From contig NC_092580.1 of NCBI RefSeq assembly GCF_037975245.1, positions 17,682,001-17,746,000 of the forward strand: a DNA stretch of 64,000 nucleotides. Reading direction: 5' to 3'. Positions 35,346-48,235 of this stretch are shown here, in pieces. The stretch is from Apostichopus japonicus. Lineage: Eukaryota; Echinodermata; Holothuroidea; Aspidochirotida; Stichopodidae. The notes beneath the pieces are model-generated. The model was not told the origin of the DNA. It searched no databases and saw only the letters and a list, made by a program, of their open reading frames with translations. Numbering within the stretch: the first letter of the stretch is position 1; the number at the start of each line of letters is the position of its first letter. A program made the translations under genes and the position numbers.

Positions 35346-37672
35346 AGGGGGATACATGAAAGCGGGGAAACAAAGCTCAGTGATTATTATCGGTCTATAG
35401 TGTGTGTTATTGGTCTATAGTGTGTTATTGGTCTATAGTGTGTGATATGATCGATAGCTGCCGTGAAAAAAATCCCCAAACAGCTACGAAAAAAATGCTA
35501 CTCCATTGACGGGAGATTTGGCAGTATCAAATTAGCATTCAAATGTTATTTACTGCATGCACAAGGCAGAAGACTTGATCAAGTCTAAATATGACATCAT
35601 GATAACGTGCATCTCTACTGAGTGTAGACATTACAGTATATATCTTAAGTCAACATAATGTTCCCTTTGTTTGCATCCATAGAGTAAATATACTGCACTT
35701 TGCTAAAACTATTTCAAAATACAGAAATGTTCTTCATAATTTGATACTGTCAGATTATATTCTTCTCCAGATAAATTCTAATTTTCATAAAGGAAAAGAA
35801 TTGTAAAATAATGATAATATCTTTATGCAGATCATGTCAATAGTAGCACAATTTAATATTACAGTCCAAGTGTTCTTGTGATTGTTTCATCATATAAAGT
35901 AAATTGTAACTCAGCCCATGGATGCAAACCCATTATTTGTGTAATCTGTGCATTCCTTTACTGTGCAGGCTGCAGATGAATGTCGGTTTTGATAATATAA
36001 ACCATTACCATTTAGACAATAAGTGATGGCATTCCTTGTTTTGATTCCCCATTAATAATTTACCATCCCTATTGACCTAGATCTCATTGTTACTGTTGGA
36101 AGGAATCTCTTGATTGAAGATCAGAAGTATACAATATAGCTCTCCATAAAGTCTTCTATTTTCTGTAATTTTTGCTCCAATTTCTCTTTTTCAGTGATGG
36201 AAAATTGAGTGGTAGTGCTTAAAAGTTCTATTTTGTTTCATCAGTCTAAAATTTGGAAATATTTTTTGATGAGAAGATCATCATTGCGGTAAATATCAAA
36301 GATTAATAAATTACTGTATGTACCGCAGATATAAAGGCGTGTCAGGTATATAGTGTGAAAATTAATAATTCATCCAAGTAAAGTCACATTACAAAATGAG
36401 AAAAAATTGGGGGGGGGAACCCATAAAACATTGTTGATAAGGTCTAGTGAAGAAGCCATTGACAATTTATGTGGGAAACATTTGTACAGTATTTCGGAGC
36501 TACTGTGTTTCTTTGATTGCGACCAAGGCGTCTAAGGTTCACAAATATTTGGTAAAACCTCTCAATCAATCAGATAAAGGCATCTTTAATGAAAGGGAAA
36601 TTTGTGGCTATACAACCATGTAGTTGGCGCCTCATTACATTAAACTTTTAAGCCTTTTTTATTGTTTTTTTATTTTTGTTTTTTATAAATTTACAGAATA
36701 TTTTATGTCTCACAAGTCACAAGTAATATTGTAATATATTGTACAGTATGTTTTTGCTTGTTATTGTAAACCTTTGAGGATATTGTTAAAATTTCATCTT
36801 TCTGCAAGTTTGATTGCTTAAAGTAGCAATTATTACACCATGCCTTTCAAGATTATATGTTAGGCTGGTATGAAATGGTATGTACTGTACAGTACAATCC
36901 CAGATATAGTACTAGCAAATTCAACACAAAGTTAATATATAGCTTTAAAAAAGATGTTTGTAAATTTAATTCATTATTCAATCCAAGATGCGCTGTGAAA
37001 TAGATCATCCCATTGTAAGTCTATTTAGCCATAATTAGCCCTTCCTTAATCTATCTACTAGCATCCAGTTGCTCATTTTACTGATAGTATTTATTTATTT
37101 ATTTTTTTTATCGCCAATTGTGTACAGTGGGAAAGGAAGTCTCCTATAAAGTCTTAAAAAGACTTAACAAGGTAGGAGACTCCCTCAGGAGAGAAAAGAA
37201 AAGAAAAATGTACAAATATATATAATACAGTATATACGTAAGGATTAAATATACAGCAATAATATCCTAATGATGCTGAGATGGATCCCTGAATAGATTA
37301 TATAGTACTAGTACAAGTTAATAAATTCCTTTTTCAAATATCTGGTGAATGTGGGTTTTGAAGTTATAGACTTTTTTTTTAAAGACCAGATTAAATGGTA
37401 AAAGCAAATATTCCAATGGTTTAATTATTACCTTGTTTTTATCATTCTCAAGTAAAGATTAAAAGTCCTTCTATTTTATCTTTATTTTGTGGGTCTATTG
37501 CAGCAATTAAACAAGTCTTGATATATATATATAGACAGGCAGCTAGATGAACCCAAAATGCTAAACCATTGTAATATTAAATAACTAATATTACTGTACC
37601 AATATAATGGATCAATTATGTACATTGAAACCAGATTTTTCTTAGCTTTTGTGAAGTCGTTTGACAGGTATC

Positions 37673-38016
37673 CAGTGGTGTCGCCAGAAATTTCAATCTT
37701 GGGGCAGCACAGCAGTTAATTAGGGGAGCACGTTTATTTGTGAATGCCATCCTGTGGGAGGGGTCTAAGGGGAGGGGTAAAGTTTGATTAATTAAGGGTC
37801 CTTAGATGCAATCTGGTGCTATATTTTGCAACTTGAAGTAACTTTATGTTCAAGAATTTTCGGGCTAATAGCCTGTCCGATATTTATGCTTTTAATTGAG
37901 GCAGATAAAGTATTTTTTTAACACTACCAGTCGCATTTGGGAAGGCACGATTTGTTTTTGGGAGGACACATACCCCCCCCCCCCCCCCCACAGGCCACCT
38001 CTTGGCAACACCACTG
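37673..38016 (+). mobile_element. hAT-like MITE family 1, copy 2
   Basis: 344 bp, from CAGTGGTGTCGCCAG to CTTGGCAACACCACTG, flanked by CAGGTATC (37665-37672) and CAGTTATC (38017-38024), an 8-bp duplication with one mismatch. Same family and orientation as 21737-22089. Confidence 0.82.
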
Positions 38017-39903
38017 CAGTTATCACCTATCACATGTAACTGCAGAACAATGCTGATGGTTGGGAATGTCTCAGAGCAAGCACATGGACAAATGATTAAA
38101 TCATATTGACAACCTATATAAATACTGTATCTAATCTACCATATATATCAATTACCATGTATTGAGAGTTTGTCCTCCCCCCCTCCTCACCATGTACTGT
38201 ACCTTGCTTCATATAGACCTGTACAGTGTACATAACTTGTACTTTGTTAAACAATTCTTTGTTTGCTCACAGTGTCTTTGCATACACTGACCATAGACTT
38301 CAAAGTTCAGAGATTGGTGCGAAGTCACACACAACCCATTCAATGTGATGTTATTCAAGGAGCTTGGCAGCATGATATAAATTGAGATTTAATTGATAAA
38401 GTTAAGACCCATGTGACTTTTATGCTCGCAAAATGTAGTTTATTTATGGTATATGTACATTCACATGGGTGAAGCATATATAATACATGCATGTGGGTCA
38501 TATTGCATGTATATACATGTACAGTATTGTAATTATCTGGTAATGTTGACAATTGGTCAAGTTACAGTTTCTCCATTAACATACCAGTGCCAGTGGCCTA
38601 ACTACGCTTGTGCAGTTGTTGTGGTCACTCTGGTCTGGGAGGGTGGAGGCGGGGATGTGGCACAAGAAGGGAAAGTACCAGAACAAAATATTCACCTCCG
38701 TGTTCTGCAGCCAGTTATGCTAGTTATGAACTATCTTGCTCTTCCGGTAATGTGAGATGCTTGTTCACAGCCTGGTGATTGACATGTTTGTACCAGCTGT
38801 TTCATTCTAGCAAGGAAGGAAGTATGTCATCTGATATAGACTGATATAAACCTCTTGTGGAACTCCTCAGATTTTCTTCAAAAATATGAAATCCACCTTG
38901 GCTTAGTTGTCAACTGTCGTTTATGGATTCACATTCTGTATGCATGACAATGCATGTACATGTACATGTGCAGGAAATAACAGTAGAATAGCTGTAATAA
39001 TATCATGAGGATGAAGCTCTGTATTTAGATAGCCGTGATTCATGCACCACTACACACGTTAACATGTATACAGCTATTAAAACAGACTTTGGTGGGTGAT
39101 ATATGTTTCCTTGACTCTATAGGTCTTCTGTAATAATTTAGTTGTAAGGTTTAAAAGCAGGACATGATATATAAAGCAAATTGATATGAAGCATAAGAGC
39201 ACATTAAGGTAATTATCCATAGTCAAGATTTGTAAGAAAAATAATATATTCTACACAACTAATAGGGTAACTAGTTCATCCTTATGAATAATGTTGTTAA
39301 GTGTATTATAACCTACAATGCACAGATATGTATGTTAATTAACATTTCCATTTAGTCAAGTAGGAATGTTTAATGTTGGCAACATCAAAATGAAGTAGTT
39401 TTACACCTGTTGAGCTTTCTTTATCTGTCAATTTACAAGTTAAACTCTATTTTCCCAAATTCTATACTCTGACATTAAGTACGTACCCCATAAATCTTAA
39501 TAAAATTGCAAATGGCCTCATAGTAGCTTTATAATTATAATAAAATGTGTTGATCGATCCTGCAGTTTTACCTTCAAAATTCATTGCCTTCATCTGTTTT
39601 CATGTTGTACCAGTTTTAATGTGATACTTACATAGTAAGCTGTCATGTATCTGCTTTGAATTTATTTTGAAATTAATTGCTCGCATATTTTTCTCAAACT
39701 CAGTGTTGTATACTAGTGGCTGTGGGACCACTGCATGAACTATTAAAAAAGTCTTCAATTGAATACTTTGCTGTGTTTATAGTTCCAATCCTTCAAGAGA
39801 AAACATGAATATTCATGAATGTCAAATATTCTTAGATCTGACAGTACACGTAATGCTTTGTCTTTACATTTTGTTCAATGATCTTTGATGCTTTGAATCT
39901 TAG

Positions 39904-40252
39904 TTAAAGGGTGTGAAGACTCGCGCAAAAAGAAACGCCTAATCCTGGTAATCTGACCTAGTTTCGAATGAGGTGTAACAGAAGTGTTAGACACCACCAT
40001 CGATCCCAGAAAATACTCACACAGCTTGTCGGTAATTAGACACTAGTGTACAGTCAGTATATACAGCTGCGGTCAATACTCACAGCACAGTGTACAAACG
40101 ATACAGCATCTTAGGTCCAGCTAAAGATAACAAGGTATCATGTTTCATTACTGTCTGCATTTTGTAGCGACAGGAACAAAACGTCACTTGCAAGCATCAG
40201 AAAGTTAACTTCTTCAGATGGCTGCACACTTTGGGGCGAGTCTTCAATGCCT
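39904..40252. mobile_element. MITE-like repeat, copy 2
   Basis: Starts TTAAAGGGTGTGAAGACTCGCGC and ends GGGGCGAGTCTTCAATGCC. It matches 20095-20425 across most of its length (for example CTGACCTAGTTTCGAAT and TTTCATTACTGTCTGCATTTTGTAG) and has an extra AAAATACTCACACAGCTTGT segment. Confidence 0.5.
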
Positions 40253-42489
40253 ATAATTGTATAGAGCTGTGGGTGAATTTCACTTTCACTGTTCCTTGTA
40301 AATCAGCTTTTAAATTATGTCAAATACTCAAATTTCAAATTGCGTGCTTAAAGAATTAAAATTGTAGCGTTCCACACAAATAATGAAAGTAACTTAACAT
40401 GCAGTCAGATTGTAAATCATGAAATTTTTTGACACTTTTGATATCCCATATTTTTCTTTTAAAACTGATATTTTTTTGAATACAAAATGTTTTTGGCTGC
40501 TGAAATTTATGTGAAATGATTGTGCTGTTCATTAATGTAATATTTCATGAGATATTTCTCTCTCATTCAGACTTTTGTAAAGTTTGATCTAGTCACCACT
40601 TCAATTGACCTCTCCTTTTATTCAAGCTGCAGCTATACAGCTGGCCCGTTGGATAATGTGGTTCCACAGCTATGGAAACATGGTATCTTAATCAGATCAT
40701 ACCTACAGTATTGAGAGTAATATTATGTTAATATTGACAAGTTATCAAAATTCTCTGCTTTATTGCTTGAAAATGAAAATGAAATGAAATTGTACACAGT
40801 ACACTTTGATCATTCTCATTATAGTCTAATTGGTCAAAATTTAGTTAACATGTACATTGTTTCCTCAATTTTCTCGCAACATAATTTATAGACAGGTCTT
40901 TAGACTAATCTGCAAAGAAATATGTCAGTCTTGTTTGCATGGTCATAATACAGTATATATCTATGCATATGAATTGTGGGAAATTTACCAAAATATTCTA
41001 AATTTAGGGAAGTTAGGAAGCATTTAAACTTTGATTCTGTCGAGTAATTGTCTGACGTAAACAAGCTCTGTTGCTTTTCTTAATGCTGAGTAAACATGAC
41101 TCTAAACTTTTATAAGGGTACACTGTACATGCAGATAGGAAGTAATTTATATGCATTCATGCAGACATAAATTTGCAGTTTCATTCCTGTCCCTATGCAT
41201 GTGCATTTCCATATACGAAATTAAACTACCACAAATTGAACGATCATTTAACAAGTTTGTCTTCATTGCTGGATAAATTCTTCAATGGCTCTTCAACACG
41301 AAGGCCACTTTTTGATCATGCACAGACAATTTATTAGGATAGTTTTCAAATTCTTAGGGCTGTTATTTATTCTTTTTATCAAGTTCCGATTTCTGGCGAT
41401 GTACACACGCAAGAGTAGCAGTGCGTGAAGGCTAAAGGGACAAAGATATATATCTAGTACTGTACTCGAGTATATATATATCTGTGAAATATGTTAACTT
41501 TAAGCAGATGTTGATTTCACTTGGTTTAATATATGAGATCATGGATAATGATTATGACAGAGACACGTCAGTTTGAAACCGTGTTAAAAATTATACAGCG
41601 CGTTCAGGACTGTACGTCCCGTATGTAGAAATCACGATGATGATGCTATGACAAGATATTTGTGGAACAGACATAGAGAGCTGTGATATCTGATCATTGG
41701 GTACCGTTGTGCATTATATGACCAAGTAAATATTACTATCAGCTTAATAATCATCTGATTCAGTATCTCTGTAAACAGAAGTCAAGTAAACAGAAGTCAA
41801 GTTATGTCTATGTATGACATATATGCTGTAGTAATTACAACAATTACACAAAACTGTAGGTACAGTACAATCTCACATCATAACCATACTTTACGTCATA
41901 TAGTTGTGACTCTCTATTTTTTTCTTTCTTTGTTTCATTGTCATACTTCATTTAAGACATGTAAAGAACAAATTAGGCCCAATACTGCAATTATTACCTG
42001 GTCATGTTAATAATTTTCCTCCCTCCCAGCTCCCCCTCCTCCCAGCTTCCCCCTCCCCCCCTTCCATGCCCCCTTTCAATACTGAGGACTATATGTAATT
42101 AGAATGTATCTGTTAGCTATTAGTGTAATTGTCACCCTGAACTTGTCTGAACTTCCCTTGGGTCCTAGTTTGCACACTTATACAGTAGTATTATAAATGT
42201 ACACTCACAACCCTATCCCTGTTAATTCATCATTGACCATGTACACACTGTACAGAGCTGTCAAATTTCCCAAGGGAGGGAAAGTGACAGGCCTGCTGTC
42301 CCTTTAATTATATTTGGTAGAAGAACCAGCTTTGATTCGAAAGATCAGTTCTCAAAGTTCTCAAACCTAAGCAGCTGTGACAAAACCACAGACAGAAAAT
42401 TATTTATGTGGAGTTAATTACAAATATTGTGTACAGAGGTAAATCTTCTATTTTACACTTTCGGTGTCTGGAACATCAACTTTTAATTT

Positions 42490-43357
42490 AAAAAAAAAAA
42501 AACTGATGTATCATGATTATATGCCAAAGATATGTGTGTTTTTTATCCGTCCTTCAGTCTGTCTATTTCTGTTTATTTGCATTGCAAGCTATTTTCAGAA
42601 TATATTTACTAACTCCATTTAGCATTTATCTGGTTTATGGGTACCTGGAGATTTTAAGAATATTTGTGAATAAACCTTGAATTTACTTCATTCCAACCAA
42701 TATATTTTGTTGTGTCTGATATTATCATATGGAAGAGCCAAGTTGTTAGACATTTAACCTCATTTTTATTTTTTAGAATTTGATTTTTTTTATTGAATCA
42801 GCTGTTTATATTTTGGTGAAATATAACTTAATAATTGTCAAAGTTTTGTAATGAACAGTTATTTTCATTTTTTATTTAAGGTTTGAACATTTCTCAACAA
42901 TATGACAATTTCTATAACAAAAACAGCACTTTATAAATATATTACCACCAAAAAATGGCTGGAATTAAAAGGGGTTCTTTTCATCATAGAAAGCGCCACT
43001 TTTCAGGTTGATAAAAACACTGTCAGCCCCACGCTCCTCCCTCTCCCAGTTGAGCCACAGTCAGTCTGTGTGTAAGGAGTTGCAGAAATCATACTGTAGT
43101 CATGCAGCAAAACATGTAAAAATCAGAGTTCTTTTAGATGCATTTAGAACAGGTCGGTGGTAGCAACTAGATTACTCCTGTTATATGTAAGCCAGTTTTT
43201 ATTTATATCTAAGTTATAAGTGTCCATTTTATGTGAGTAGGGATAAACCAGGGTTCAAAATTGTTTATCTATTTTTGAAGGCTCTGTAAATTGTCTCTAA
43301 TACAAGAACTACATGTATACATAATCTTTGTACATGTATACAGTATAGCAATATAAT
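42490..43357. other. Intronic AT-rich DNA, nothing recognised
   Basis: Low-complexity AT-rich sequence with an A-run at about 42488-42500. No exon-like segment. Confidence 0.5.
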
Positions 43358-43838
43358 AATAATAATAATAATAATAAAAAATGAGACTTATATAGCACCA
43401 AATCAGTAAACAAAAGTCACTGCTCAAGGCGCTTTACAAAGAAAGTAAATTAATTTACAAAAGAACAAGTGAAAAAATGGGTCTTAACTCTTTGGTAGAC
43501 TTTTGAAAGTAGAAAGTTTATAGCATGTTCGAATGTGATCTGGTAACTTGTTCCAGAGATAAGAGCCAGAGTATTCAAAGCTTCTGTAACCATAGGTCTT
43601 CAAGCGTGGTTTAGGAACAGTTAAATACAGTTTGTTGGAGGAACGAAGTGAGCGAGTTGGAATATATGGCAATCTGAGAAGTTGTGACAGGTATACAGGC
43701 CGTTCCAGATGATGAGCACAAAAGGTGAGAAGAAGCAGTTTATATTGATTCTGTAGCTGATATGGCCATTGTGCGCCATCACATTTTGCTCTGGGACGCC
43801 ACAGATGAATTTTTTCCCAGTGTTCATAGTATTATGTC
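43356..43838 (-). mobile_element. 5'-truncated non-LTR retrotransposon (LINE) 3' end
   Basis: On the minus strand a stop-free frame from about 43838 to 43486 encodes the C-terminal end of a reverse-transcriptase polyprotein: YKLLLLTFCAHHLERPVYLS, then RSLRSSNKLYLTVPKPRLKT, then YGYRSFEYSGSYLWNKLPDH. The block YGxRSFxxxGxxLWNxLPxxIR is a hallmark of CR1/L2-like and related LINE proteins. After the stop comes GCGCCTTGAGCAGTGACTTTTG and a (TTA)n tail (43358-43378 on the plus strand as ATAATA), typical of LINE 3' ends. The catalytic core is absent, so the copy is dead. It probably inserted by target-primed reverse transcription with 5' truncation. Confidence 0.82.
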
Positions 43839-44839
43839 AGGACTGTACACTACATACAAAGCCAACTAGTAATCCTAATCAAACTAACAAAGACCAGATT
43901 GAACAAATTTGGCCTATAGATTACTAATTTAGCAGATTAAAAGCATTCCAATGACTACTTAAGACATTCCAGTTTTGTGTGATTATTGGATCATCAGGCG
44001 ATAAAGACAGAGGAACTATTGCTGCAATGTGCTGTGCAATATGGGCTTAAAAAGTCTGAATTGTTTACAAATTTCTCTTATCCATTGCTACAGTGACGTA
44101 CCCGCTACTTGTTATTTCTCCCTGGTCTAGTTGCTATGGTAACTGTGAGAATGAGAAGAGAAAGTGATATACTCAATATCACTCAAAGTAGTGTTCTCCC
44201 AGAATTCCCATATAGCTAGTTTTAAATACATCTTCCACAAGCTACCTTTCTTCAATTTTTACAGTCTCTCATTTCAATTTTGAAAGCAGTTGTCAGTCCT
44301 TGTTACAGGTGATCATGAACAGAGTTGCACAGACTTAATACAGTAGTTTCATATTTGTAGTCAATCCATGAGAAAGATACGACTTACCATAGGAATGATA
44401 TGATATACCTACAGTATACTGTTTAAACAAGTCAAACAATAAGATACCAAAAAGGAGAGAACAACTCAACAATCAATTATTAAACTTTTATTTGTAATAT
44501 TAGAAAGATCAAGAGATGACTGGATGGTCCATTAGTTAGGAGCTGAATAGATTTTTGTCGACGATCATCAATGGGCCCATAATTTATATATACAAACAAG
44601 AGTCTCTTTTGAAAAGTTCTTGGTCAAACATTTCCATCTGTGCTGTCCTGGAATTGGCCTAGTATCTTCTGGTGGCAGCTATCCAATTTACAGGTTTAGC
44701 TCATGTTGGATATCTTACAATTTGGAAGGCCAGCCCAGATTGGAAAACTTTGGATTTCTCCTGGATGAAAAACCCACACCCTGTTTTGGCAGGCCAGGCT
44801 GTATCGACGAACCCACCACCTCCCAGATGTAAGGTTTAA

Positions 44840-44872
44840 CCAGGGAGTTGTTCCATTATAACAACTCCCTGG
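44840..44872. repeat. Perfect 13-bp stem hairpin
   Basis: CCAGGGAGTTGTT (44840-44852), a 7-base loop CCATTAT, and AACAACTCCCTGG (44860-44872). It lies in an intron; no associated gene. Confidence 0.85.
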
Positions 44873-45817
44873 ATAAACTGTTTCTAATACCACCTCTCTT
44901 TTTCCACTTTGACCAATTAGCACCAGTTGGGTGGTTTGTGGACCACTTAAACATAAACTCTGTATAGTCTATCTATATATTTAATGTACATTATACTGTA
45001 ATACATCTAACTGCATGCAGTGTTTCATATTTAAGGAACATTAAATGACTCACGTTATCGATAGCTGACGATGCTCGTCAGTCTTCCGCTCTATTTAATT
45101 AGAGTCCAGAAACTGTAACAGCAGCAGCAAGAAAGTTTCTTATCAAATCACCAGAGAATTAAACAACTATAAACGAAGACTGTAATTTAGACCTACATGT
45201 ACTAGACCAGAGAGAGAGACAGGGAGTATGGTTGCAGCTATATAAAGGATGATAATAGCACAAAAATATAGATTTTCAAGGAGATATACAGTATGAACTG
45301 AATATATAGAAAACTGGTTTATGACCTAAAAAGAAGACATGTGACAAAATTACCTCTTCATTCAGCTTAAAAAGAAGGAAAAAAAGGGACGAAAGTCTAG
45401 TTTCTTTCATAATGCTGCCTGTTTTCTTTCCTACAGCTGTAGTTAATGTATATTGGTGTGGTATAATTTTATATTAGTCAGTTGCAGTATACAGGTCGAC
45501 AGCATGCAGTGTATGGAAAGTACTGTGTTATTCGTCATGCCATATGAACCGCGGGAGATGTGACACAGAGTGTGTTGTTTCAATTGATGTCCATACTGTA
45601 CTGTCATATTGTGAATCAGTAATACCGAATGAAATTAACGATAGGAACCCTTTCAGTTTCAGTTTTTTTTTAGTATAAATATTAATATTTATAAAAAGGA
45701 CATCAAAAATTCAAAAAGTACATTATGAAAATTGAAGATGAATTAGTAAAAAGTTCATTTAACATAAAATGAAAATATGAATATTAGTATAGAAAATTAA
45801 ATATTTAAACACGTATT

Positions 45818-46085
45818 TCTCACATCACACAGAACCATGGCAAACAATATGTACCGTTTATACTGGAATGATTTAAACAAGTAACTTGGGCATCTAGGAA
45901 ATATTTTAGAGGATATTGATATTTTCATCATTGAGTTTGATAATTAATAAAACTTAAAGTGAAAATATATCTGAAACAACAAAACCCCAAAAATGTGTAC
46001 ATTTGACCCTTTAATGAAACTACTAATTATTCCAGTATAATTGGTACATATTGTTTGCCATGGTTCTGTGTGATGTGAGAACACG
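45818..46085. repeat. Inverted repeat, arms about 60 bp, spacer about 150 bp
   Basis: TCTCACATCACACAGAACCATGGCAAACAATATGTACC on the left arm (about 45818-45877) is present as its reverse complement at about 46027-46082, with few mismatches. The spacer shows no coding content. It may be a small MITE or a hairpin-forming duplication. Confidence 0.75.
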
Positions 46086-47880
46086 ACTGACGTCTGGTAT
46101 GTATAAATTACATACAGCTTTGTATTAAAGTCTGTAGCTGTAAAGGGCAAGAAAATTTTAAGTTGCTGGTAGATAAAATGAAGGCTGATTTTCCATAATA
46201 TGGAACTGTTGCAGCTATTGATCAACAGCCCTTGTTATAAACTTGTACTAGTTTATAATTACTGTAATCAGCTAGAATACCGTAAGATACAGTTGCATTT
46301 ACTGTATGGTTACAGTATGAACCACTCCCTGATAAAAGCAATTTAATAACACTTATTTAAAACGAATAGTGAATGTAAGGGGTGGCCTATAGCTAAAGGT
46401 ACAACTATAGATTGAACTACTGTACTGTATGTTGGGTCCTGGTACAATATGTACTAAATGCACCCTCTTTGAACTGATCAATGAGCCAACCTTTCTTCTG
46501 GTAGGATAAAAGGAGATTTCCTTTCAAAGAATGTAGATGATCACAAAAGCAAATGAAAGAAAGGATCTATACTTTTGTATGAAGCCCAAAACAAAAATCC
46601 CCCTTTTTCTTGCATGCCTGCATGTATAGCTCAACCAGTATTGCATGTTAACATATGTAGACTATACAGTGAGTATTAATCACTTTAAGGGCTAGCATTT
46701 TGTCTGACCGTATGGATTATGCAGTTACATAATAATATTAATAATCACTTGCTTAATGTTATTCACTGAACGACATTCATTTCACTGCTGGGACAAAATC
46801 CACAATGTTTGTAAACATGTCATACCAGCACTGAATAAGTCTTTGATCAAAGAAATTGGGAATTAAAACATTAACCAGTAGGCATGGCCAACATATCTCT
46901 GCCCCTTAATTCTCCCATATGCCCACCCCCCTACCCATATATTCCACCCCCATCCCACCCTGGCTTTAACTTACGGGCTAGATCTGTACTGCGTGTCTGT
47001 ATCTAAGTTAATATTGTATATGAAAGGCACGTGAGGATCAGAATCATAGATAACAAAATTTATATTTAATACAGTATGTATGCATGTATCTGTGCACCCA
47101 TGCATGCCATCTTAACTTCCAGTTTGAAATAATTCATCTGCACACTGGCCGCTTATAATGTAGCCAGTGTCACATGTTCCAGATTTTATTACAAATTAAG
47201 GTTGACAGATCCAGTCAATAGAATAATGTTAGTCGTAATTAATAACATCTTAGCCAGCTTTACATGTATATATATGTAAATATATTGAAGGTTAAATTGC
47301 ATATGGAATCATATCACAAGATTTAATAGTGTTTGACCACATACAAATATTGTTTTCTTTTGCTTTCCAGTATATGATTTAAAACCCAATCCATTGAAAG
47401 TAATTAAATCAGGGGCTGTTTTTTTGCACAGATGATTTCAAGCATGACAATTCTTAGACTAATAATAATAGTTCACAAGTTGATGAATGGCTAAGTTTGG
47501 AAACTTCCACTTTTCTAGATTAAGGTCAAGGTTTTCCTTATAAAGATTGGATTATAGTTTCAATAATAACAATAGTTAGTCACCTTTCAAGGATGAAAAA
47601 CACAAAAGATATTTATATGCAGAAAATACAATGACCTGAAATAACTCTGTTAGTATTTATAGCCCGGATAAGTCTATGTCCATTCACCTTACAATCAAAA
47701 GAGGTCTAATTTCAAAAACAATTAATGCTACAGTAGTTAAAACAATGACTATTTACTCTACCTTTGCTTCACAAAATGGTTGTTAAGTTTGTGAGTCAAT
47801 ATTTTCAACAATTAATGTATATATGTCCTTCCATACGCAAAGAGTAATTTTAAAATAAAATGGTATGACTAAGAGTAGGC

Positions 47881-48235
47881 AGATGGGGGAGGGTGGGGGG
47901 GGGGGTGGGGGTTGGGGTTATGGGAAGAACTATAGCACTACAACTATACCAATTTATGTACACAGTTTGAAATTATGACTAGATGGCAGTCAAATGCAAG
48001 CTCTTAGTGTTCATTTCACATTATAGTTCCTTATTGGGAGGGGGAGAGATAGGGGGAGGGGATAGGGGATGGAGGTGAGGGATTGGGGATGGAGGTAAGG
48101 GGTGAAGTACATGTAGTACATGGTTAAATATACCAATTCACATGCAGTTTGGAATTATGACTGTGGAATAAAGTGCAATCACATGCTCAACTGGTAGTGA
48201 TCATTTCACACTTACAGGTAAGTTCCTTATCCAGC
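47881..48235 (+). repeat. Duplicated segment separated by G-rich tracts
   Basis: About 100 bp from ACTATACCAATTTATGTACACAG (47945) to AGTTCCTTAT (48035) recurs from ATATACCAATTCACATGCAG (48128) to AGTTCCTTAT (48239). Each copy is preceded by a G-rich block (47885-47930 and 48037-48100) of GGGGG and GGGAGGG runs, so the repeat unit is G-block plus unique part, about 190 bp. Confidence 0.65.

Noticed and set aside
38453-38755. 100-codon plus-strand frame
   Set aside because: It begins in TACATG-rich simple sequence and includes a Gly-rich low-complexity stretch; no acceptor fits it to the host gene.
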